In this document: piece after piece, positions 57,381 through 64,000 of the stretch
How the letters are laid out: the number at the start of each line of letters is the position of its first letter
How positions within the stretch are numbered: the stretch's first letter is position 1
Assembly: GCA_001580565.1 (NCBI GenBank)
Contig: LRBF01000013.1
Location: 162,568-226,567, forward strand
Length of the DNA stretch: 64,000 bases
Reading direction: 5' to 3'
Source: Caballeronia megalochromosomata
GTDB lineage: Bacteria; Pseudomonadota; Gammaproteobacteria; Burkholderiales; Burkholderiaceae
Notes under the pieces: generated by a model
Databases searched by the model: none
What the model saw: only the letters and a program-made list of their open reading frames with translations
Told to the model about the DNA's origin: nothing
Position numbers and translations under genes: made by a program

Positions 57381-58526
57381 TTACATCTTCACGACGTCGA
57401 GCAGGGTCTTCTTGCCGCCCTTGTAGTTGTACAGCGAGATCACGCCGTGCTTCAGATCGCCCTTCGAATCGAAGGTCGTCTCGCCGATCACGCCCTTGTA
57501 GTCCGTGTTCGGCATTGCGGCGACGATCTTGGCCGGATCGGTCGAGTTGGCGCGCTTCATCGCGTCGACGATGATGTACACCGCGTCATACGTGAACGGC
57601 GCGTAGATCTGGATCGGCTGGCCGAAGCGCTTCTGGAACTTGTCCGCGAACGCCTTGCCGCCGTCCATCTTCTCGAGCGCCATGCCTGCTTCCGAGCACA
57701 CCACGTTGTCAGTCGCGTCGCCTGCCAGATCCGACAGCTTTTCCGTGCAGACGCCGTCGCCCGCGAGCACCTTCGCGCGCAGGCCGAGCTGCTTGGCCTG
57801 CTTGGCGAACGGGCCGCCGGTCGCGTCCATGCCGCCGTACATCACGGCGTCGGGGTTTTCGCCCTTGATCTTCGTCAGAATCGCGCGGAAGTCCACGGCC
57901 TTGTCGTTGGTCGCGTCGTGCGAAATGACCTTCAGGCCAAGCGACTTGGCGGTCTTCTCGAATTCGTTTGCGAGACCCTGGCCGTAAGCGGTCGAGTCGT
58001 CCACCACCGCGACGCTCTTCACCTTCAGTTGCTTCGCGGCGTAGTTGGCGAGTGCCGGGCCCTGTTGCGCATCGGTCGCGACGACGCGGTACGTCGTCTT
58101 GAAGCCTTGCTGCGTGTAGGTCGGATTCGTCGCTGACGGGGAAATCTGCACGATGCCCGCGTCGCTATAAATCTTCGAAGCCGGAATGGACGTACCGGAG
58201 TTCAAGTGACCGACGACGCCGACGACCTTGTCATCGACCAGCTTCTGCGCGACTTGAGTGGCGGTACGCGGGTCGGCTGCATCGTCCTGCGCGTCGAGTT
58301 CGAGCGTGACCTTCTGGCCGTTGATCGTGAGACCCTTGGCGTTGATCTCTTCGACTGCGAGCCGCGCGCCGTTTTCGTTGTCCTTGCCCAGGTGAGCAAT
58401 GCCGCCGGTCAGCGGAGCGACGTGACCGATCTTGACGACCTGGTCGGCTGCTGCGGACGTTGCCAACGTAGCGAACAGCACGGCTGCAGCGCTGATCGGC
58501 AACAGTTTGTGAAGCTTGGTGTTCAT
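57381..58526 (-). CDS. Branched-chain amino acid ABC transporter substrate-binding protein
   Basis: A 381-residue periplasmic binding protein of the LivJ/LivK type with a signal peptide cleaved near residue 27 (A-A-A-D-Q) and two-lobed fold. It has K-I-G-H-V-A-P-L-T-G-G and S-P-S-A-T-N-P-T-Y. Probable ligands are leucine, isoleucine or valine. No permease or ATPase gene is adjacent. GGAG precedes the ATG at 58526. Confidence 0.88.
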   Translation of the reverse strand: MNTKLHKLLPISAAAVLFATLATSAAADQVVKIGHVAPLTGGIAHLGKDNENGARLAVEEINAKGLTINGQKVTLELDAQDDAADPRTATQVAQKLVDDKVVGVVGHLNSGTSIPASKIYSDAGIVQISPSATNPTYTQQGFKTTYRVVATDAQQGPALANYAAKQLKVKSVAVVDDSTAYGQGLANEFEKTAKSLGLKVISHDATNDKAVDFRAILTKIKGENPDAVMYGGMDATGGPFAKQAKQLGLRAKVLAGDGVCTEKLSDLAGDATDNVVCSEAGMALEKMDGGKAFADKFQKRFGQPIQIYAPFTYDAVYIIVDAMKRANSTDPAKIVAAMPNTDYKGVIGETTFDSKGDLKHGVISLYNYKGGKKTLLDVVKM

Positions 58527-59066
58527 GTAAGTCTCCAGTTTCGGTCCCAAAAACAACGTAATCGCCCTGTGCCCCGTCTTTCATCACGATCGCTCAGTCC
58601 CGTGGACGACCACGCCGGATGCATCGTCATGCACTTGGCAAGTCCTTCCGGCAGGCCGTTCGTGGCAGCCGCCATCCGCACTGCGCGCAAGTGTAGGGTT
58701 GTCAAATTAATTTAGGGAAGTTTTTTAAGATACTGGTGTCACTACCAATTAACCGCCAGTTGTGATGCGCCGCCGTTTGTGGTGGTGTTCGCGTGAAGAC
58801 GCCCTGTACATGCGGGTTTCCGCGAATCCGCGCGCAAAGGTTTGGCCGTCTTTCAAGTTTGAGAGGCACACGCCGATAATCTCTGCCCGCCGGCATCATT
58901 AGCCTGCTTTTTAAGGCTTCTTTTAGCGTGCGTTTAGATTGGCACCTCTAAAAAATTGGTCCGGCGTCAAAGGGCGTGCCAGGCGGCGCGCGGGCGTTCA
59001 GGGCGACTGAAAGGTAAAGCTGGCACACTCCTTCGGCTAACCTTCACACATTCAAGGAGTATCGAC
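58527..59066. other. Gene-free region upstream of livJ-like gene
   Basis: About 540 bases with a TTGACA-like hexamer at 58700-58705 (minus strand) and an A/T-rich block 58700-58755. A weak AGCCT/AGGCT hairpin followed by TCTTTT lies at 58901-58924. No gene seen. Confidence 0.45.
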
Positions 59067-59771
59067 GTGACCGTATCCGTGACTTCCCGCTGGATCGACA
59101 TTCCGGCCGATGGCGACAGCTTCCAGGGCTATCTCGCGCTGCCCAAGGGGGGCACCGGGCCCGCCGTGATCATCCTGCAGGAGATCTTCGGCGTGAACGG
59201 CCACATTCGCAGCGTCGCCGATCAATACGCCGCCGATGGCTATGTCGCGCTCGCACCCGATGTCTTCTGGCGCACGCAACCGCGCGTCGAGCTGGGCTAC
59301 GAAGGCGCGGATCGCGAAAAGGCGATGGAACTGCTGCAAAAGACCCAACTCGATGCCGCAGTCGCCGACGTCGGCGCGGCTGCGAAGGCGCTGCGCGCGC
59401 TACCTGAAGTGACGGGAAAAATCGCGGCGATCGGCTATTGCTTCGGCGGCCGGCTCGCTTATCTCGCGGCGGCGCAAGGTTCGGTGGATATGGCGGTGGC
59501 CTACTACGGCGGCGGCATCCAGAACGCGCTCGACAAGGCCGATCAGATCAAGGTGCCGATGCAGTTCCACTACGGCGAACTCGACGCGCACATTCCGGCC
59601 GATGCGGTGGATGCCGTGCGCCAGAAGTTCGCGGGCCGCAAGGATTCGGCGCTGTACGTCTACGCGCAGGCCGATCACGGCTTCAATTGCGGCGATCGCG
59701 CCTCGTATAACGCGCGCGCGTCAGCGCTCGCGCACGGGCGCACGCTGACCTTCCTCGGCGAGCATCTGTAA
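59067..59771 (+). CDS. Dienelactone hydrolase family protein
   Basis: A 234-residue alpha/beta hydrolase with the catalytic triad of dienelactone hydrolases: nucleophile in G-Y-C-F-G-G-R (Cys, not Ser), Asp in E-L-D-A-H-I and His in D-H-G-F. It could hydrolyse dienelactone in aromatic degradation, or another lactone or ester. AGGAG lies ahead of the GTG start at 59067. Confidence 0.87.
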   Translation: MTVSVTSRWIDIPADGDSFQGYLALPKGGTGPAVIILQEIFGVNGHIRSVADQYAADGYVALAPDVFWRTQPRVELGYEGADREKAMELLQKTQLDAAVADVGAAAKALRALPEVTGKIAAIGYCFGGRLAYLAAAQGSVDMAVAYYGGGIQNALDKADQIKVPMQFHYGELDAHIPADAVDAVRQKFAGRKDSALYVYAQADHGFNCGDRASYNARASALAHGRTLTFLGEHL

Positions 59772-59811
59772 AGCGCACAGCCTGAGCGAGCGCGCCCGGA
59801 CGGCGCGCTTG

Positions 59812-59997
59812 CTATATCAGTGCAGGCAATCCTTCCACGAGCAGAAAGGCGGCGAGCACGCCCAGGAGCGCGCCGAAGACACGCAGGGCGTTGTTCTTGA
59901 AATGCGTCGCGCAGGGAATGGCCCCGAGAAACAGCGCGCCAGCCAGCGCCATCGGGATGATCAGAATGAAGTCGCCGATCGTGAAGTACGTCGTCAT
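59812..59997 (-). CDS. Small membrane protein with two hydrophobic segments
   Basis: A 61-residue protein with two predicted membrane helices (about 8-28 and 38-58). Not recognised. GGGAG precedes the ATG at 59997, which supports that it is real. It lies 40 bases from the dienelactone hydrolase stop, converging. Confidence 0.65.
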   Translation of the reverse strand: MTTYFTIGDFILIIPMALAGALFLGAIPCATHFKNNALRVFGALLGVLAAFLLVEGLPALI

Positions 59998-60223
59998 GTT
60001 GCGTCTCCCATCGTCCTGCTTCTGGCTTCGGTCGTCGCGCGTTGAACATCTGCATCGACGCTTCGAGTATAGGCGTCTCCGTGGAGAGTGGCGGCCCATC
60101 TTCGTGCGATGGAAAACCCGCGCGACGTACAAAAGCCTTGCGCGACAAGGATTTGCACGCGCTCATTTTTAAGCGGACGCGGAAAACCCTTAGCTTCGTA
60201 CTATTTCAATCCGCTTTCTTTTT

Positions 60224-61453
60224 TCAGGCGATGGCCGCGCGCTCGCGCCGGTTCAGATATACCGCGCCCGCCAATCCGACGAGCAGCAGCGCGCCGATCA
60301 GCCCGGCCACGCCCGGCCATCCGAACGCGGTCCAGAAGTGGCCGCCGTACGATCCGATCAGGCTCGATCCGATGTAATACGCGAGCAGATAAAGCGCGGC
60401 CGCCTGCCCTTTGGCCTGCGCGGCGAGCCGTCCGACCCAGCCGCTCGCGACCGCGTGCCCGGCGAAGAAGCCGAACGTCAGGCACGCGATCCCGGCGATG
60501 ATCACCGGCAACGCATTCGACAGGGTCAGCGCGATGCCGAGCATCATCAGAACGAGACTCGCGATCAGCACGCGACCGCGCCCGAAGACGTCGGCCATCT
60601 TGCCGGACCACGGCGACGCGACGACGCCCGTGAGATACACGGTGAAAATCGCGCCGATCTGCGTCTGATTCAACTGAAACGGCGCGCCGAGCAGCCGATA
60701 GCCCACGTAGTTATAGAGCGTGACGAAGCTGCCCATCAGCACGAATCCGATGAGGAACAGAAACGGCAAACCGCGATGCCGCAGATGACCGGCAAGCGAG
60801 CTTCGATGATGTGCAAACCCGACGCCGCGCCGGGGCTTGAACCTGCGCGACGGCGGCAAGAGCGAGCGGAACGCGAGCGTGGCGAGCAAGCCCAGCAACC
60901 CGATGCCGCCGATCGCGACGCGCCAGCCGAACAGATCCGCGAGGATGCCGCTGATTACGCGCCCCGCCATCCCGCCGATCGCCGTCCCGCCGACATACAG
61001 GCCCATTGCGAGACCGAGGCCTTCCGGGTGCACTTCCTCCGCGAGATACGCCATCGCCACGGCGGGCACGCCGCCAAGCGCGAAGCCTTCGAGCGCGCGC
61101 ACGACGAGCAGCGCGTGCCAGTCGGGCAACAAGGCGGCAACGACAGTCAGCACCGACGACGCAAGCAGCGAAAGCGTCATCAACCGGTGGCGGCTCCAGC
61201 TTTCCGACACGAATCCCGCGATGAAGATCGCGACCGCCAGCGCGGCCGTGCTCACCGACACCGTGAGCGCGCTGACCGCAGGACTGACGCCGAACGCTTT
61301 CGTGAACTCGGGGAGCAGCGGCTGCACGCAATACAGGAGCGAAAAGGTCGCATAGCCGGCGAACAGCAGCGCGAGCGAAGCACGCCAGTAGGCGCGCGAG
61401 CCGCGTTCGAGATACGGCGCGGCGTCGGCGATCCGGTCTGCACTGGCATTCAC
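60224..61453 (-). CDS. MFS transporter (YnfM/AraJ-like)
   Basis: A 409-residue MFS transporter with about 12 hydrophobic segments. It has the central motif V-S-E-S-W-S-R-H-R (cytoplasmic loop 2-3) and A-L-E-G-F-A-L-G-G-V-P-A. Efflux of a drug or sugar is likely. The start is GTG 61453 with GGAG thirteen bases upstream. Confidence 0.83.
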   Translation of the reverse strand: MNASADRIADAAPYLERGSRAYWRASLALLFAGYATFSLLYCVQPLLPEFTKAFGVSPAVSALTVSVSTAALAVAIFIAGFVSESWSRHRLMTLSLLASSVLTVVAALLPDWHALLVVRALEGFALGGVPAVAMAYLAEEVHPEGLGLAMGLYVGGTAIGGMAGRVISGILADLFGWRVAIGGIGLLGLLATLAFRSLLPPSRRFKPRRGVGFAHHRSSLAGHLRHRGLPFLFLIGFVLMGSFVTLYNYVGYRLLGAPFQLNQTQIGAIFTVYLTGVVASPWSGKMADVFGRGRVLIASLVLMMLGIALTLSNALPVIIAGIACLTFGFFAGHAVASGWVGRLAAQAKGQAAALYLLAYYIGSSLIGSYGGHFWTAFGWPGVAGLIGALLLVGLAGAVYLNRRERAAIA

Positions 61454-61776
61454 GAATGAAGTCTCCGCTGAGAAACTCTCAACGATACGCCGAAGCTAAG
61501 GGTTTTGCCTAATGCGTCTCATGCTTTTCGGCGACGATCACCAGTAATTACTGCTATCCGTCTGCGATCGGCAACATAACGAGACGAATGGCGTCGCGCC
61601 GACGCGTCGCGATGCGCTAAAGTAAGAAGCACAATCGTTCATGAAAGCCGCGCATGTCGCGCTTCCCGCAACAAAGACGCGGCGATTGTCTGGTGCACGA
61701 GCCGTGAAAAGCCTGTGCTTGGTGAAATATATGACCGGCGCTTTATCCTCAGCCGGCGTTGAAACGGGGATTCATC
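61454..61776. other. Gene-free region before the conserved small protein
   Basis: About 320 bases between divergent genes, presumed to contain two promoters; no site recognised. Confidence 0.4.
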
Positions 61777-61989
61777 ATGCAAATCGGTTCGATTGTCCGC
61801 TCTGTGCATATTGCCGTGCCTCAAGGTGCGCGCGGCATCGTAATGCGCATTCTCGGTGACATGGCGATGGTCGCCTGGTACGAAGGCGAGCCCGGCGTGA
61901 CCAAGTTGCTCAATACCGAGCCGTTCTTCCTCGAAGACCTGATCGATACCGGCGACGTCGTGCGCCCGTCGAATACGGTCGTTCATTGA
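61777..61989 (+). CDS. Conserved hypothetical protein of 70 residues
   Basis: A small beta-rich protein (M-Q-I-G-S-I-V-R-S-V-H-I-A-V-P, later V-A-W-Y-E-G-E-P-G). GGGGA lies 7 bases before the ATG. Not assigned. It is 36 bases ahead of srkA on the same strand and may be cotranscribed. Confidence 0.65.
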   Translation: MQIGSIVRSVHIAVPQGARGIVMRILGDMAMVAWYEGEPGVTKLLNTEPFFLEDLIDTGDVVRPSNTVVH

Positions 61990-62025
61990 ACGGCACCGCG
62001 CCGCATTGCGCGGCACAATGTCGGG

Positions 62026-63057
62026 ATGAACTCGATCCATCCCGATTCTTCGGGCGCGCCCGCCGCTGACGCGCCGCCCTTCTCCGGCCTCACGCCCGAG
62101 CGCGTGCTCGATGCGCTAGACAGCGTGCTGATGCCCGCGGGCGCGCGCACTGATGGCCGCCTGCTGCCGCTGAACAGCTACGAAAACCGCGTGTATCAGG
62201 TGGGCGTCGAAGACGGCCCGCCGGTCATCGCCAAGTTTTATCGTCCGAAACGCTGGTCGAACGAGGCGATTCTCGAAGAGCACGCGTTCGTCGCCAGTCT
62301 CGTCGAGCGCGAGATTCCGGCCGTTGCGGCGCGCGTGCTCGAAGGCGCGACGCTGCATGAATTCGACGGCTTTCGCTTTTCGATCTTCGAGCGGCGCGGC
62401 GGGCGCGCGCCCGACCTCGACCGCAGCGACACGCTCGAATGGCTCGGGCGGTTCATCGGGCGCATTCACGCGGTGGGCGCGATCGAGCCTTATCGCGAGC
62501 GGCCCACACTTGATATCGACACCTTCGGCCACGAGCCGCGCGAGTTTCTGCTGACGCACGGCTTCGTTCCCGCCGACGTGCGCGAAGCCTGGGAAACCGT
62601 CGTCGCGATGGCGCTCGAAGGCGTCGCGCAATGCTTCGACCGCGCGGGCGACGTGCGGCGCTTGCGTATGCACGGCGACTGTCATCCGAGCAACGTGCTG
62701 TGGACCGACGCAGGTCCGCATTTCGTCGATTTCGACGATAGCCGCATGGGCCCGGCGATCCAGGATCTGTGGCTGCTGCTGCCCGCCGGACGCGCGGACG
62801 CATCGCGCGCACTCACCGACCTGCTCGCCGGCTACGAAGATTTCTGCGAATTCGATCCGCGCGAGCTGCATCTGGTCGAAGCCCTGCGCACGCTGCGGCT
62901 GATTCACTACTCCGCATGGCTTGCGCGCCGCTGGAACGACCCGGCGTTCCCCGCCGCCTTTCCGTGGTTCAACACGCAGCGCTATTGGGAAGACCGCATC
63001 CTCGAATTGCGCGAGCAAGTTGGCGCGATGCAGGAAGGGCCGCTCTGGCCCGTCTGA
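62026..63057 (+). CDS. srkA: Stress response serine/threonine kinase SrkA (YihE)
   Basis: A 343-residue APH-like kinase, matching SrkA, which counters cell death under envelope stress. It has the N-lobe Lys in V-I-A-K-F-Y, the catalytic loop H-G-D-C-H-P-S-N-V-L and D-F-D-D in place of the D-F-G motif. Length fits the family. Confidence 0.9.
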   Translation: MNSIHPDSSGAPAADAPPFSGLTPERVLDALDSVLMPAGARTDGRLLPLNSYENRVYQVGVEDGPPVIAKFYRPKRWSNEAILEEHAFVASLVEREIPAVAARVLEGATLHEFDGFRFSIFERRGGRAPDLDRSDTLEWLGRFIGRIHAVGAIEPYRERPTLDIDTFGHEPREFLLTHGFVPADVREAWETVVAMALEGVAQCFDRAGDVRRLRMHGDCHPSNVLWTDAGPHFVDFDDSRMGPAIQDLWLLLPAGRADASRALTDLLAGYEDFCEFDPRELHLVEALRTLRLIHYSAWLARRWNDPAFPAAFPWFNTQRYWEDRILELREQVGAMQEGPLWPV

Positions 63058-63120
63058 AATTTTTCGTGACATTCACGAACTGTCAGGCAATCGCAAAACG
63101 TTGAAAAGCGTTTGTGCGCA

Positions 63121-63139
63121 TGTAATGATAACAATTCTC
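63121..63139. promoter_or_regulatory. Fur box-like sequence
   Basis: Matches the 19-base Fur consensus at 14 positions (core TAATGATAA). It is about 95 bases ahead of the PepSY gene. Confidence 0.6.
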
Positions 63140-63234
63140 ATTTGCCCGCCTTTCGTCGATCGCCGCGCGTTCGTTCGCGTCTAGCCGATCGGGGCGCGGC
63201 TTTGCCTGTCAACGCCCGAATTCTGGAGAGACGC

Positions 63235-63963
63235 GTGAACGCGCCTGAAACCCTCAATCCGCAGCCGCCCGTGGCGAGCGGCCCGACGCATTATCGTCCG
63301 CATGGGCGCCTCATCGACGATGCCGAGCAATTCGTGCGCAAGAACCGCTCGCGCCGCTCGACCTTTCTGAAGTGGCTGCGCAAGGTGCACGGCTGGATCG
63401 GTTTGTGGGGCGCGCTGCTCGGTCTGCTGTTCGGCGTGACGGGCTTTCTGCTGAATCACCGCGCGCCGCCGCTGCGCATTTCCACCGGCGAGCCGCAGGT
63501 TTCGCAGATGCAGATGCCACTGCCCGCCGAAGGCTTCAAGACACCGCGCGACATGGGCGCGTGGCTGAAGAAGGAACTGAAGATCGAAGGCAATCTCGGG
63601 CGCGCGCGCCGCGAGCCGGCGCATCCGGTCGGCTGGGGCGACAAGAGCACGATGCAGCCGGAGCAATGGTCGGTGATGGTGGCGTCGCCGGGCGGCAGCG
63701 TGATGGCAGAGTACTGGGTGGGCAACAACTTCGTGTCGGTGAAGCGCACCGAGAACACCTTCCTCGCGATGATGACCAACCTGCACAAGGGCGTGGGCCT
63801 GAGCGTGGGCTGGGTGCTGCTCATCGATACGTTCGCGGGCAGCATCATTTTGCTGTCGCTGACGGGCGTGCTGCTGTGGACCGAGTTGAACAAGAAACGC
63901 ACGGCGGGCGTGGTGATCGTCGCTGCTTCGCTGATTGCGGCGATTGTTTGTGGGTTGATGTGA
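63235..63963 (+). CDS. PepSY-associated membrane protein
   Basis: A 242-residue inner-membrane protein. A polar N-terminus (1-55) precedes a membrane helix (about 62-80, W-G-A-L-L-G-L-L-F-G-V-T-G), a periplasmic PepSY-like region, and two hydrophobic segments near the C-terminus. Such proteins accompany siderophore receptors and often act as ferric reductases. GTG start with GGAG upstream. The Fur-like box suggests iron control. The window ends 37 bases after its stop. Confidence 0.83.
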   Translation: MNAPETLNPQPPVASGPTHYRPHGRLIDDAEQFVRKNRSRRSTFLKWLRKVHGWIGLWGALLGLLFGVTGFLLNHRAPPLRISTGEPQVSQMQMPLPAEGFKTPRDMGAWLKKELKIEGNLGRARREPAHPVGWGDKSTMQPEQWSVMVASPGGSVMAEYWVGNNFVSVKRTENTFLAMMTNLHKGVGLSVGWVLLIDTFAGSIILLSLTGVLLWTELNKKRTAGVVIVAASLIAAIVCGLM

Positions 63964-64000
63964 ACGATCCGGGCCATCGTGCCGACCATTTCGGTGACGT

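Overview
The window is high-GC DNA from the main chromosome of a Burkholderiaceae bacterium, most likely Paraburkholderia or Caballeronia. The evidence is the codon use, the replication-gene order (gyrB, dnaN, dnaA, then rpmH, rnpA, yidD, yidC), and betaproteobacterial family variants such as a QueE with a C-x14-C-x2-C cluster motif, an NtrX-like regulator without an AAA+ domain, a long-linker DnaA and H-NS-type proteins of the Burkholderia kind. No plasmid or phage structural genes, insertion sequences or CRISPR arrays were seen. Almost all of the DNA is ordinary core chromosome.

Left part (1-24 kb). It opens with the 3' part of rodA, then a Sel1-repeat protein translationally coupled to an HpcH/HpaI aldolase. 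The queuosine-precursor genes queC-queE-queD follow. A lone exported glycoside-hydrolase-like lipoprotein and tRNA-Phe come next. A long leftward block holds rsmB, a DUF4390 protein, an NtrY-like kinase and the short NtrX-like regulator, with overlapping or abutting ends. Next are htpX, a LysE exporter, def-fmt, dprA, a thioredoxin-like protein, topB, a LysR regulator and pckG.

Middle part (23-38 kb). A D-2-hydroxyacid dehydrogenase is followed by a tight OsmC/patatin/thioesterase operon. tRNA-Lys(CTT) borders about 0.8 kb that looks foreign: a folded RNA resembling the C4 antisense RNA of phage immunity regions, followed by an orphan 83-codon gene. Then come DUF488, an MFS pump, dbpA with a small zinc-ribbon gene, an AraC/GyrI-like regulator, and gyrB-dnaN-dnaA. 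The dnaA-rpmH gap is the probable chromosome origin; it has one perfect DnaA box and a palindrome over the rpmH -35 element.

Right part (38-64 kb). rpmH-rnpA-yidD-yidC is separated from mnmE by two related small HTH regulators. Then come a LysE/SnoaL pair, YaeQ, a glyoxalase-like protein, tRNA-Ala(CGC), and the conserved envelope and replication cluster cytochrome c-dolP-diaA-yraN/rsmI. rlpA is followed by a 660-base gene-free stretch rich in hairpins, a candidate small-RNA locus. The rest contains a metallo-hydrolase coupled to an exonuclease, an Lrp regulator, a CDF metal pump, H-NS, a HugZ-like protein, two MFS transporters, a branched-chain amino acid binding protein, dienelactone hydrolase, SrkA kinase and a PepSY membrane protein behind a Fur-box-like site.

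The most interesting places are the C4-like RNA next to tRNA-Lys, the structured region 50786-51449, the promoter-plus-terminator hairpin upstream of queC, and the paired regulators between yidC and mnmE. None is shown to be a new system from sequence alone.
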